From Yponomeuta sedellus (taxonomy: Eukaryota > Arthropoda > Insecta > Lepidoptera > Yponomeutidae), in contig OW203729.1 in the NCBI GenBank assembly GCA_934045075.1, positions 5,737,816-5,801,815 of the forward strand: DNA of 64,000 bases. Reading direction: 5' to 3'. How positions within the stretch are numbered: position 1 is the first letter of the stretch; each line of letters begins with the position of its first letter. Positions 52,480 through 63,892 of this stretch are shown here, piece after piece. A model generated the notes under the pieces. It saw only the letters and a list, made by a program, of their open reading frames with translations. It searched no databases and had not been told where the DNA came from. The position numbers were made by a program, and so were the translations under genes.

Positions 52480-53990
52480 AGTCTCTCAAAATGCATCTTT
52501 TATCACATCATAGTGGAAACCAATACGCAATCTAAATCGATTTATTATATTTTCCTTCTATAAAAACACAATTTGCGTCAGCACTTTTTACCTCTGATCT
52601 ATCAACCTGTCGGAAAATCACGAATGTAGCTCGGGAAATTCACGACGTCTGTCAGTTTGTCCTGAATAAAATAGGTTAAGCACTCATTTCCATTTTAAAT
52701 GTAACAAAAAAAAAACTTTGGACTGCATGAACGAAATGAGATGATTTACCAGCGTATAGGCACCTTCACTCACACTAGGTGAGTAAAGGGACCACTCAGA
52801 CGTTGCAGTGCCTGGGAGATGTTTTTTAGATGAAGTTAGTAGGCACCTTTTCCATCCTAACAGCTCCCCGCACGTATTGACTTGTCTTTCCTGTGGGTTA
52901 GGCCGCACTCAATACTATATACACAGATAAAAATTATAACAACAAGACAACTTTTAGTTTATGTGCCTACTCTGAAATATCATCAAGCATAATAAACGTT
53001 ATTACGGAATAAAGAAACGGACAAACATACGAGTACAAGCCCTTACACTTGTGAGGAAGAGTTGTTCTTAACATAACGAGCACGTATGGAAAAGTTAATG
53101 TGCTGTCGACAGTATATACATGAAAACACGCTCCTTTGTTTTGGCAGTCGTGTAATAAAGATCCGAAAATTGCACAATCAAGTCAAAAGAAATTTAGAGG
53201 GGCTTCTGTTTAAACTTTGGGGTCATGAACCGAGTGGATATTTTATAAAACGAAAACCAGTCTAGCCCTTCATAATTTCTAATTATACTGGGGTATGATA
53301 TCTGTACCATATGCGGTAGTGGCCGAACTTGGGGGAGTCATATCATACAACCTAACGAATTTACAACACAACCCGCTGTAGCGCTAACTGTACCTCTAGG
53401 GATACCGTTAAATTTGGCCGGGTTCGTCCGTTTCACGTGCAGAATGCTACATTGTGCCAAAATTGGTAAAAAGTGGCCTATTAAGTGTAATTTTATTTCG
53501 TGCGAAATTATCTTTGATTAGAGGTTTAGCTGGTCTCTACCTTTTTTTCGAATAACTCACGTTGGTAAACCACGCATTTGAATGAAACTCGAATGATCCA
53601 TTCAATCCAAAGACATAAAAAGCGAACACCATTGTTATCTAAACCTGAAAAACTCCACGTCACAGAAATAGCTCTCGAGTGGCGCTCGGTTAAAGAATAA
53701 AACGCAACGCTCGAGTCGCAGCGGGCTGAGAGAGCTCGTACCTATCTTATCTCTTTTAAACGACCATAATCTATGAAGAAGCCGTCTTGACCTAGCACAC
53801 CGAACCACTACCTAAGCCGTTAACACGGTTGGATTGTAGCTCTTGCAGCATACTGTATAAGACTTACATGCGTATTGTTTAAACATGAACCCAGAATGTA
53901 TTTCAAAAGCATAGCCAAATACCAGTTCTCTTCCAAATAACTGGAACGCTCATCTGGGCACATTTTGTGATTTGGATCACAGAGACAACT
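52480..53990. other. Unique DNA with one shared relic
   Basis: 52760-52835 (TCACACTAGGTGAGTAAAGG, GACCACTC, TGCAGTGCCTGGGA) is related to 31.74 kb. TATAACAACAAGACA at 52.94 kb is shared with 41.0 and 41.2 kb. No gene was recognised. Confidence 0.4.
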
Positions 53991-53998
53991 TTACTCTA

Positions 53999-54058
53999 CA
54001 GTTACGTTACGGATGACCTTGCAATGAAAATGTTAAGCATATGCAGCTGCCGACTGTA
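53999..54058 (+). repeat. Short dispersed repeat GTTACG..GTCGACT, copy 3
   Basis: CAGTTACGTTACGGATGACC, TTGCAATGAAAATGTTAAGC and GCTGCCGACTGTA are in the family order. Confidence 0.55.
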
Positions 54059-54059
54059 C

Positions 54060-56455
54060 GCAATATATACAGTGTACGAGTAGTCTTCCACAAATGGTAT
54101 AAAGGTCCACACACGTGGTCCTCCTCAAGTCTCGCCAATAGAAACAAGAGTAATTACAAAGGGGTCATCCTGTGACTCCAGACTCAATCAATCACTGCAC
54201 CACATCTCAGTGATCCTGGGTCGCAGGTCACGAAGTTATTAATGATCGCTGGACCAATTCTAACTGCTGTGAAGCAGCCACGGTTTTGTTGTGGCTCACA
54301 ACACTTGTGACCAGTGTTAACGTCGATGTAAATTAACGCTTGGGTTACTGGAACTGCAGCAGCAGAGTAATAAACTTGGTAATAATTCATAAATGAAGAG
54401 AAATGAAATTTATTTTCCACATGTTCAGCACTTACATAGTACAAGGATTAATTAATACACTGCAGTCTAAATATGGCGGAACCACTTCTGTAACACTCGA
54501 TATACTGTCTGGATGTAGAGTTTAGCGTTTTTGTTGTCCCAGCGCACTGCGCGCAAAAAGCACTGAATACACACTATCCGAATGTTCAATAATCCAGATA
54601 GATATTTGCCCTTGTCCGCATTATAGAAGCTTCCATGCAGTATTTGTTCTTGGAATATTCTTAGCATTCACCTGAGGGCAAATTGAGAAACTCATTGTCG
54701 TCAGTTGGACATCGTCATATCAAGGACAATCTGAAATTTTGTACAACGACAGGATGGTTAAGTTCCAGCTAGTCGGCGACACACTCTATTCTATTAAATT
54801 CTAAAGTGTTTCATCGGTCTGCGGCCGAATCAAACTGGAGCCTCAATAGTGGCTCGAACTCATCTCGTCTAACAAACGTGATTCAGTGCCAGGGCCCCGA
54901 TAAAAACTTGTTCTGTTGTTAGAGAAACATCTAAGCCGACTATTTCGTGCGTTGTTCCCACAGTCAGATTCTGGGAAAACTTTTTTATTTCGTTTAAGAA
55001 TTACTGCCGTCATTCGGTAGTTAGTCATGTAACAAAGACTTCGAGTAAAATATCCTGGCCCATGGGATTAAATTAGCAAATGAGCCTCCATTTGAATAAA
55101 TTAAAATAGTTTTGTGTAGTCCGTTGAACGTACCTACTTTCCATAGCTCTCCAGTAGCCGCAATTTGCATGCTCATGAAAGCCGAGCTATTACGCAAGTT
55201 GCGTATGTAATTTTATTATTTTTGAAGTTAGAAAATGTGCAGTAATGTCTAGACGTGGCTTTCCGTTAAGTAATTACTTTATTGTTGGCTTAAGTACCAG
55301 TTTCGACACAATTACGATATAAATTTCACGGCAACAGCTTTAAAGTGTGGCATTACATCCCGCGGAACAGGGTTTTGAAACCGCCTCCATTGTACGGGTT
55401 GCCAGCGAGGAAACCTTATACCCCAGTAACGAGAAACCTCAAGTGGCTGGTAGTTAGCCTACCCGGAACTGGACTGAAGCCGGTTCCATATTCTATGGTC
55501 CCCGAGAGATCCCGTCGAACCTGATTCTGAGAATAAGCCGCGCGTAATTATAGCGTCCCGGTAATGAATGGCCGGGTGAGCGCGGAGGTGGGAACAATTA
55601 ATTAAACACCCTCTTGCCTATTAAATGATTACGGCTAAAAAACGGGGTAGAATTATTGAAGACGCCTGAGGATAAAAGAGCCGAGATTAAACGTATTTTT
55701 TTTCTTATTTTCACTACCAATTGACAAGAAACAAACCTTGAGCGATTTTCACTGTTATTTACTTCTACTTACTTGGGACGACTCCGTAACTCAGTGTGCG
55801 ATCGACAAGACTTACCTGAAACAAAACATATTGCGAATTAGAATCATAAAGCGAAATTGTTTACAGTAAACAGTTTATATCCGGGCCGATAAAGCACAAT
55901 AAATCCTCTTTTAAGATGCACACATATCAATAAAACCTGAGCATTTGGGAACGAAATTTACATCTAGATCTCTGGCACACATGTACGATCCACGGACTAA
56001 GCTCTCGGAGATAAGACTCTGCTATTAATTTGGAGTCAGAGCTTCTACTCTGTCACGACGCGACGCGTTTCGTCATGCACGATGCGCTATCGTCTTAGTG
56101 TCTCAGAATGAATTTTGTTTAGAGTTTAATGCAGTTTGTGCGGCGAGTACATTACTGTACTATACGATGCAAATTAATCTAGTTGTATTGCGCTCGATAC
56201 ATAAAATATGAATCTTAGGCTGTAATCTATGGACGCTTTTGAGGCCCTGCGAGTCGGCGACACAAATGCTTGCTGATAATCAGCTGTGGAGTCGCTGGAA
56301 GCGCACGGCATAAGACCAGGAAGTTTGGAAAACCATGAGGGAGGCCTAAAGCATTCTGCAGTGGCTGATGATGACGATGGGTCAGCTGTGGCATGACACT
56401 GTCACTTACGACGCGACTGACGGAATCCGCTCAATCCGCACAGCACGAACACTCG
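54060..56455. other. Repeat-poor unique DNA
   Basis: No gene, RNA or repeat family was recognised. 55.3-55.7 kb is moderately GC-rich with AT-rich cores (TGGGAACAATTAATTAAACA) and could be conserved non-coding DNA; this cannot be judged from one sequence. Confidence 0.35.
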
Positions 56456-56459
56456 CAGG

Positions 56460-56676
56460 TAAAAAGTATTTCTTAATGACTCGCGATACTCATACATCTC
56501 TAAGTCTAATCGCGATTTTTTTTTGTAAATCAAAAGTACCCACAATAATTAACTGTACTCGCAACTTCAGTCTACCCGAGACCACGGCAACTATAATGCT
56601 GCCGAAACGTCTGGAATAAGGTAATTACGTTTTACTTAATAAATAATCGCGATTAGACCCGTTTAAAATATAACTC
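56460..56676. mobile_element. PLE-tail B fold-back, copy 3
   Basis: The left side AGTATTTCTTAATGACTCGC..GATACTCATACATC..AGTCTAATCGCGATTTTTTT and the right side AATAAATAATCGCGATTAGA..CCCGTTTAAAATATAACT are inverted partners. In between on the plus strand lies CGAGACCACGGCAACTATAA..TGCTGCCGAAACGTCTGG. Confidence 0.68.
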
Positions 56677-56936
56677 TCAGGTAAAGCTATGAGAGGCGGA
56701 GTACGAGCTGCGAACGCAATCACGGGCGGGAAGCTCATTCGGAGCTGCATCTCCGGGCCAGAGGCGGTGAAATTAAGGATTCCGGGCGTACCGGGCCAGC
56801 TCGAGTCCGCCGTGTCATCTCGCGAATTTCCTACGTCCGCGTCGCTGCAGAATTCGGAATAGTGAAGTTTTAATCCATTCCTAAAGACCCTTCGGCTGGT
56901 GTTGAATATAAACACCGTCGCGGTAACTAACGTTAG

Positions 56937-57015
56937 TTGGCCTCGTGGGATTTGCCGTTAAGGCACTTGGGTACCCAGACGGAGGTCGTGGATTTGATCC
57001 CTATCGTCCGCCGTA
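56937..57015 (+). repeat. tRNA-like SINE head relic
   Basis: GGCCTCGTGGGATTTGCCGT, GGCACTTGGGTACCCAGACG and GGTCGTGGATTTGATCCC resemble a tRNA-derived head with a degraded B-box. No second copy was noticed in the window. Confidence 0.4.
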
Positions 57016-57119
57016 CATTTGTACAAAAGGCCTGGGAGTATTCTCACGTTTGTGACGTCCTTGCCTGGTTATCACATAGTACAGGTATTCTAGTTTGGAA
57101 CGAGGTATGGAAATTATAA

Positions 57120-57312
57120 TATTAACATAACGTAACATTTACAGGCACATAAATTGCTTCTGGCCCCACACTAGGATACCCTGTGTCGTGGGAACCAGAA
57201 ACAACGACATCACAAACATGTAAACATCTAAGACCTGGGGTCATTTGTCCCCAGCTGGGGTTCGAACCCGGGACCTCTCGCATGGTAGGCAGATGCGCCA
57301 CAGACGTCGTCG
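57120..57312 (-). mobile_element. SINE-D copy 2
   Basis: CATCTGCCTACCATGCGAGA, B-box GGTTCGAACCC (57259-57269), TGTTTACATGTTTGTGATGT and ACACAGGGTATCCTAGTGTG correspond to copy 1 at 47.25 kb. The start of the head is shortened by a ~10-bp deletion. The 138-residue plus-strand ORF here reads through the repeat. Confidence 0.8.
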
Positions 57313-57319
57313 GTATTAT

Positions 57320-58730
57320 AGTTATCGTTCTATACAGTACGGTATCTAAGCAGCAATATAAATATAGTTGGTATTTCGTGTATGCTCACTATCTTATTTA
57401 TCTACATGTTATATACAGAGTAATACTACCGAAGCATTCCCGGATTTCCCGGTACAGTAAAGTACGCTCTATGACGGAGTCTGCGTCTAAAATGCCTGCA
57501 CGTCGCATGTCCGTGGAATTTCACGTATTCCGAGCAGCGAGTGTCGCTTTAGGAGATCTGGTTTCAGTAGAACCTCCCTTGATACTGGGAGTTTTTTAAT
57601 TAAAGCCTAAGCTAGCATGAAAATCGGCGTGGTAATGGCCGACGCAGACCCTATAGTTCTTTTTTTATTCACACACGCTTCAATATCATATAATGGGCGG
57701 CAGTGACGTCACACTGTAAGAATATTTTATGGACAGATATGTTTGAATGGTTTCGTTCAAGTAACGGTAAGAAGACGTGACGATGATCGTGGCCAGATTG
57801 TACTTTGACTGTCATTTTGTTGACCAAAATGCTTCAAACAGGCAGAAAACACGCGGGGGGAAAAAACTTATATATAACATACACTTATGTGTGTTCAAAT
57901 TACACGTACCAGGGAAAAAACCACTGGGTCGGGACAAAGAGCTGTTAGGAGTTCTTCGACCTTGCTTTTTCGTTTAGTTATTATTTTACTTTTAGCATTA
58001 TTCTATTACTTGTACCAGGTCTATTATCTAACCTTTAGTCATAAGGCGAGAAATTTTTTCTTTCTTCAAAAATTCTAGTTTTAAATTTCAGAGGTTTTTT
58101 TCGCATGCCCGTATTTAGTGTTGCCTGCTATATTAATGCAGGCCTGTCAGCAAAACAGGCTGCTGGAAAGCCGCATTTTGCAACGCAGGTAGGCAATTGG
58201 ACATTGTGTAAACGTTTCATATGGGGGCCAAAAACGGAAACATCGGGTCACGCTCCTTGCATACAAAAATCAGCTTGTTCGTGCTACAGGAGTATAAAGT
58301 CATAGTAGATGCGGCCAAAAGCAGTGTTTACACGGACGTTAAACGTTCGAGGAAACTTTGCTCAGAAGGGAATAGTAATTCACTAAATATGCAGTGAACA
58401 AATGACGTTAAAGTCTACAACAAACCATTTACAGGTAGAAACGTTGATTTTAAAATTCATTTAAACAAGCCCAAAAAAAGCAATACAAATAAATAAATTT
58501 TCTTCTTCGTCTATTCTATCGTATACAGACAGAATAATAATAATAACCTCCCACAACACGATTACCTCCAAACTAGAACACCCTCAGCTAGGACAACCAG
58601 GCGAAGGTATCACAGATGTGGAAATATGCCCAGACTAAGCCCATAAGTACAAATGTAAGGCGGCTCATGATACGACTTCCGGCATGGTAATCAGAGATAC
58701 CGTTACACCAACGAGGCAGTCGAATACTCG
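57320..58730. other. Unique non-coding DNA
   Basis: Short ORFs at 57777-57977, 57887-58078 and 58105-58305 have no motif. No repeat is recognised. Confidence 0.4.
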
Positions 58731-58734
58731 AATA

Positions 58735-58930
58735 TTCTTCTTCTTCTTCAGGCTATATTATGTAGACCACTGCTGGACATAGCCCTCCCCTAATGAGCGC
58801 CATAGCGCCCTGTCTTCAGCTTGCCGCAGCTTGCAGCAGCGTCTGCCGGCAGTTTTTCGCAGTTCGTCATCCCACCTGGTCGGAGGGCGTCCTACACTAC
58901 GTTTGCCGAGTCGCGGTCTCCACTCAAGAA
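58735..58930 (-). pseudogene. LINE ORF2 C-terminus
   Basis: On the minus strand the open frame reads KLVLEWRPRLGKRSVGRPPT, RWDDELRKTAGRRCCKLRQA, EDRALWRSLGEGYVQQWST and stops at TAA (58758-58760), followed by CTGAAGAAGAAGAAG. The VLEWRPR..GRPPTRW..AG.. signature is the terminal part of endonuclease-RT LINE proteins. The frame is intact over ~57 codons and 5'-truncated. It identifies the 3' segments at 6.34, 21.2, 39.8 and 47.8 kb as derived from the same LINE family. Confidence 0.88.
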
Positions 58931-58984
58931 CAAGTTTACTCGAATATTCACATATAGAATTTTTAAATCTAAAATCCAGCAGTA

Positions 58985-59440
58985 TCTGATCATTTCTAGG
59001 GTAAGTCCCAAGGTAGACGTCCGTGCCTTACGGCCGATAGCAGTCACATGCGATCGATCGCGTGCGACAATAGTGTTCATCAGTGTTGAAAATGTACGGC
59101 GCCGCGTCTCCGACGTCTGCAACGGACGCGTCGGCTGACGTCGGAAACCGAACCATGCATTTTCTAACCAAATTTTTTTTTTTCAATTCACTATAAAAAC
59201 AAAATTCACTTTAGAGCATTTATTAAAATACACTATGGTCGGAGATAAGCTCGCCTTTGTACTTGCTATTTCTTTGTCCTCTGAAATGTTTGTGTGCAAG
59301 TATAATTAATTATTGTCGCATCAACCGCGCGCGTCAGTCGCATGCAAGCGATCGCGACCCGCTATGTTCGGCCGCGACGCACGGAAGACGCGCTGCAGAG
59401 ATAGGACGGTTTCACATTGGATGGGAGCCGTAACGACACG
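58985..59440. repeat. CpG-rich ends around an AT-rich core
   Basis: The ends carry a direct repeat, CAGTCACATGCGATCGATCG (59041 on) and CAGTCGCATGCAAGCGATCG (59334 on), within CpG-dense DNA; 59165-59310 between them is AT-rich. Some lepidopteran MITEs look like this, but I cannot define inverted ends, so the class is open. Confidence 0.4.
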
Positions 59441-59595
59441 TCTAGTTTCATATATTCTACGGTCTTGGCCAGCGTAAAAAAGTGTCCGCAGCAGACGCCT
59501 ACTTGTTACTTTTAATTTTTCCTTTAAATAGTTGAAAGCGAGATTGTAACTTCAACCATGCCAAAACAAATATGTTTTTATTATTGACATAAAAA

Positions 59596-59772
59596 AATGT
59601 TTGTTACTTCTCCACGTCTAAACGGCTCGAGCGATTTTAATACAATTTGGTATGAAGTTAGTCGACACCCTGTATACACCCTGTATACATAGGCTACACT
59701 TTACTGCTGGAAAATATCTTATTCCCATGGAAAATCGATAAACCGCGGGTAGCACCGCGGGGCACCGCTAGT
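59596..59772 (+). mobile_element. Helitron 3' end with CTAGT terminus
   Basis: TGTTTGTTACTTCTCCACGT, CTAAACGGCTCGAGCGATTT, ATACAATTTGGTATGAAGTT, AATCGATAAACCGCGGG lead to a CCGCGG (59743-59748) / CCGCGG (59755-59760) hairpin and the terminus CTAGT (59768-59772). An 11-bp unit ACCCTGTATAC is duplicated in tandem at ~59670-59692. Confidence 0.8.
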
Positions 59773-59774
59773 AA

Positions 59775-60360
59775 ATAAATAAATTTAAAGTATGTGATGT
59801 TAGGTTAGTTTTAATTAGTTGTCTAACGCTTAGACGTGTATCTAAAAATGTCCTGCAGTTACCGTTATCGTTCTGTGTGAGGCTGTCCAACGTCGGATAA
59901 TTTTATTGTTTCACCGACATGTTTTTACATCCACTTGGTAAACAATAACCGCTTATAATGAGCATAGTGATAATGATTGTATAACCATACCAGCGAGTGA
60001 ACAATGTCGGTTACGCGTCGCGGACACAGAATTGGGAAACCACCCACTGGTGCCACAATCGGACGAATCGCATTTTACAGTTTCCTGAGCATCTCACTTT
60101 CTATTATTTTCCCATTAAACGGGAAAATTACAGTAAAAAAACATTTCTGTTCAAGAATCGTGCATGGACTTGGATACGAAGCCAAAGTAGAACATTGAAC
60201 AGTAATGGGAAACATGCGTCAGTACTAATATTGGAGTGACTTAGTAATTTTGTTCTTGAAAAAAACTCAAAAAGATGGAATATAAACTTAAGACAACGGA
60301 TTTTACAGGTCACAAATATGAAAAAGTTAAATAAAAATTACAGTCGGGGCTGCAAGTGAT
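59775..60360. other. Unique DNA
   Basis: Nothing recognised; two overlapping plus-strand ORFs at 60.0-60.24 kb are featureless. Confidence 0.4.
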
Positions 60361-60365
60361 GCAAA

Positions 60366-60556
60366 TTACTTCAGCCAGATGTCGCTGCCTGTACGTAATA
60401 CAGAGAATAGTGTAAAGAGGTTTGAAATTTCACTGACGCCGGTGAGTCGCCCATTAGCTCAGTTGGAAAGAGCGCTGGCACGGATAGCCAGAGGTCGCGG
60501 GTTCGAATCCCGGCATGGGTGGAATTTTTAGCCTCTAAATAGGTTTTTAAAAATTA
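60366..60556 (+). mobile_element. SINE-A copy 6, intact head
   Basis: TTACTTCAGCCAGATGTCGC leader, GTACGTAATACAGAGAATAG, A-box TAGCTCAGTTGG (60455-60466), B-box GGTTCGAATCC (60500-60510), TTTTTAGCCTCTAAATAGG. The anticodon arm CTGGC-ACGGATA-GCCAG still pairs; position 33 of the loop is C instead of U, and the acceptor stem has a mismatch, so this is a SINE, not a tRNA gene. Confidence 0.85.
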
Positions 60557-60590
60557 CAGATATAATAAAAATAACTTTTAAAAAAAATAA

Positions 60591-60929
60591 AACCGACTTC
60601 AAATGCGTGAACACAAAAAAAACTAAAAATTAAAAAATAATTCCTAATATCTATTACCTAATACTATAATTTTCCTAAACTATGTCAAAGTAATTAAAGT
60701 TAAACCAGCTAAATATCTTACAATAGTTATACTTATATACCTATTGATCTTTAAGTTCATCCCCAATTTTCCACCCTTGGGGGTTGTTTTTTTTTATTAT
60801 TAAATTTAAATGGGACCACCCTTGAGGTATTACCTGTACGCCGAAAAAAGATTTGTTATCGCGTAACAAACATAGAAAAAAAACATACGGGTCGAATTGA
60901 GAACCTCCTCCTTTTTTTGAGGTCGGTTG
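60591..60929. mobile_element. AACCGACTTC MITE
   Basis: The left end AACCGACTTCAAA and the inverted right end AACCGACCTCAAAAA bound 339 bp with GGAGGAGGTTCTCAATTCGA just inside the right end (minus strand). This is a common lepidopteran repeat; a fragment lies at 31.92 kb. Confidence 0.72.
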
Positions 60930-60939
60930 AAAATATATA

Positions 60940-61685
60940 TAAACTTTTTCCATTGAATTATAACCATTTGTGATAAAGCCGAGACATTATTTTAGGAGAT
61001 TTCACGAATCATAATAAATGCTTCATAAATTATAAGCCGTCACTAGCAATAGGTGTCGTTACAGTTTACAACCGATTTGTATGGCGCGGACTGTCATTCG
61101 ACAGGTCATTAAGAAAAGTGTTAGATATTTATCACGATTATTTCAATTATCACATAGCCTCCCAAATGTTTTTTTTTTTCGTAAACTCCCCATTGAGTCA
61201 CGAATTGAGTTGCCATGCCAATATTTTACGTCCTCGGCAATTCGCAAGAGGAAAAGGGAGCAAAGATTCAGGGGAGAAGCCGCAGCTCCCAAAGTAAGGT
61301 GAGGTTAATTTAATATACCCGAGGGCACTCTCGACATGGCGGGCCAACTTGCCATTTGTGTACTTTACAGTATTAAATTATTTTCTTAGGTGAAGGTGCG
61401 TTAGCGTTAGTGCTATTTAGGAGTTTACGAAGGAGGATATCTCTTCAGCTAAAGAGCACTTTATTGCAAACGCGCACCGGAAATTACTGGAATTTTAGAG
61501 ATTCGCGACTGTGAATTATCTTAAGTTTTAAGGCCAGACAAAATTGGATTTAGTTTTACTTAAGTTCTCCACACTTAACCACTTAATTAGAAATAGAAAT
61601 AGAAAGCGTTCACCAGACATATTGAGACAAAGGACGGAGGCTCAGCATTATGCAACCAAGTCAACGCAGAGATCTTGGCAGCGCT
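60940..61685. other. Unique non-coding DNA
   Basis: The ORF at 61081-61302 has no recognisable motif. Nothing else is recognised. Confidence 0.4.
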
Positions 61686-61689
61686 GATT

Positions 61690-61875
61690 ATAAGGCTGTT
61701 AGTATTTCTTAATAATTCGCGATACTCATACATAGTTATATATTAAACGGGTCTAATCGCGATTATTTATTAGGTGAAACGTGGTCTCGGGACTGTAATG
61801 CTGCCGAAACATCGGGAAATAAGGTAATTACGTTTCACCTAATAAATAATCGCGATTAGACCCGTATGTATTAGG
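61690..61875. mobile_element. PLE-tail B fold-back, copy 4 (best preserved)
   Basis: The flank TTCTTAATAATTCGCGATAC is followed by the left arm TATATTAAACGGGTCTAATC..GCGATTATTTATTAGGTGAA..ACGT, the hairpin GGTCTCGGGACTGTAATGCT..GCCGAAACATCGGG, and the right arm ACGTTTCACCTAATAAATAA..TCGCGATTAGACCCGT. The ~38-bp arms are exact over most of their length. Confidence 0.78.
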
Positions 61876-61894
61876 CGGTTGTACGTACCAAGCG

Positions 61895-62080
61895 CTGAGG
61901 AGTGTACCTCAGACTCTAGGGTTACCTCACGATGTATTGCTTTACATTAAGAGGGTGGTTTTGCTACTAAATATTCACAAATGCGTAACTTTAAACACAA
62001 AGTCATTGTTACAGGTAGGTGTACGAAGCTACAACCTCTCGATTAAGAGGCCAGCTTTCTACCGATTCACTGCTCTGGAA
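61895..62080 (-). mobile_element. SINE-B copy
   Basis: CAAGCGCTGAGGAGTGTACC, AGGGTTACCTCACGATGTAT, and a degraded tRNA-like head (ACAACCTCTCGATTAAGAGG, TCTACCGATTCACTGCTC) on the plus strand give the minus-oriented SINE-B order. Confidence 0.6.
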
Positions 62081-62084
62081 TTAG

Positions 62085-63830
62085 GTTTTGTGAACTACCA
62101 GCATAGAAGTATAGAAGTGAATCTAAACATTTATCGCATTAAACATCCTTTTTCACCGTGATGGCGAAATGCCTATCTCGAAGGAATTCCATAGGAATAC
62201 TACGTTTTATACCACGCAAGAAACATTGTTCAACATGATTTACTTTACGTTCATAAATTCGATTAGGAAGTGATTGATGGACGGGCGAGTTCGGGAGACG
62301 GGGGCTGGTACGCGTGAGGTCCCAGTCTCATCACAATATTCACAATACACGGGCCAGTAAACCTACAGTAAAAACACACCCTTCCACCCTTCGTTGATAG
62401 AGACGCTTTTCACGCGTACTAAGTAAACAAAAAGCATTCATCGAGGGAATCGAGCGTGGGCAGATAGAAAATAGGTCTTTTATCGAGAAACTTTTCAGCA
62501 CCAAACGCAAAATACCTGAACGATGGAATCTGATCGCCATTCATAAGGTGACATCGAAATTTTGCATGTTTATTTCTTTGAAATAATAACAAAATATAAT
62601 AAAACAATCGACAAAAGCAAATGACATTGCTACTACTTTTCAATAGCCTCAAAACAATAAAAAAATAATTTTATTTCACTAATGTTAACACTATCGGTAA
62701 ACACAAATAACATTGCTACCAATTTTGAATAGCTTATAATAATAAGACACATAAAAACTTATTTTATTTCGCTAATTTAAGACTAGGTGGCGCTGCCGGT
62801 ATTCTTTATCGCGGTATGATTACATCCATAATGTAAAGATACCTTTGCAAATGAAATATTTTTTTACCGACAACATGGTAAGGATTTACATGACAAAACT
62901 ATGACAAACTGAAAACCTAATATTTTGAAGTCAAATAAAAATTTATTTTATATACTTAGTATTGCATTTATTACAAATATCTTTGTCCTTGTGTAAACAC
63001 TTTGTCCATCATTAGAGCCTTGCTGAGAATCAGCGGTGTGAGCAATTAACCTGGAGCAATTACTGAGCCTGAAGCTGCATGGACATAACTCCTGCCTCCT
63101 ATATGTTGTGTTCCGATGTGTTGGTCATGTCGTTTTTTTTTCTAAAATACGTCTTGTAATGTCTATGTGGCGATAAATAGATAAATTTCTTCTTTTTCTA
63201 ATAGAAAAATGCGTCGCGAATAGCCCGTAGGGTCTCGCAGTGTCTACCGAAAGGATGGAGGCAACCGCACTCCGGATCCACGGGTGTTACTTGAAACAAA
63301 AATTGCGGACCGCCCTTCCCGCCTAACCCACCCTGGCCCCAGACAGATCCCCTCCGAATAACAATGCTCCAAATTGGTGCGTACGAATTTTATGCCCAAT
63401 GTTAACTGCCTTTAATTACCTATTGGATACAGTCACGATTTAGCGAGTAATTGTCGCTGATAGATTGCGAGTAACGTATTCTCCGTCGGTCGATATCGGG
63501 CATGGCGTGATGGTGATGCACGTGAGATGATAAAACAAAGGTTGAAGTTAATCGATGTGTACGAGCTTTGGGATCGAGGCGGAGCTAGGAAAAATGCAGA
63601 TTTTTTTTGGACTAAATTAATTTGGTGAAAGAATGTGGATAGATTTGGCCTTTTTATGTTATGTACGGAAACGTGACTTTTACCCGCGGTTTCTAGTTCA
63701 CTGAAATCTGTTAATCTCCTCATCTGGCAGTTGTTTTCGGTATGCACTTTGGCCAAGATAGCTGTTAACAGAATATAAATATATTGTTAGTGTACAGCCG
63801 ACAGAACATTAACCCTTACGTGTGCACTCT
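62085..63830. other. Unique DNA
   Basis: ORFs at 62340-62540, 62419-62652 and 63433-63756 show no domain. No repeats are recognised. Confidence 0.4.
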
Positions 63831-63835
63831 ACTCA

Positions 63836-63892
63836 GTTATGTTACGGGCGACTTAGCGACAAAAATGTAAAGGTTGAGGTACTGTCCACTGC
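63836..63892 (+). repeat. Short dispersed repeat GTTACG..GTCGACT, copy 4
   Basis: AGTTATGTTACGGGCGACTT, AGCGACAAAAATGTAAAGGT and ACTGTCCACTGC follow the family order. Confidence 0.5.
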
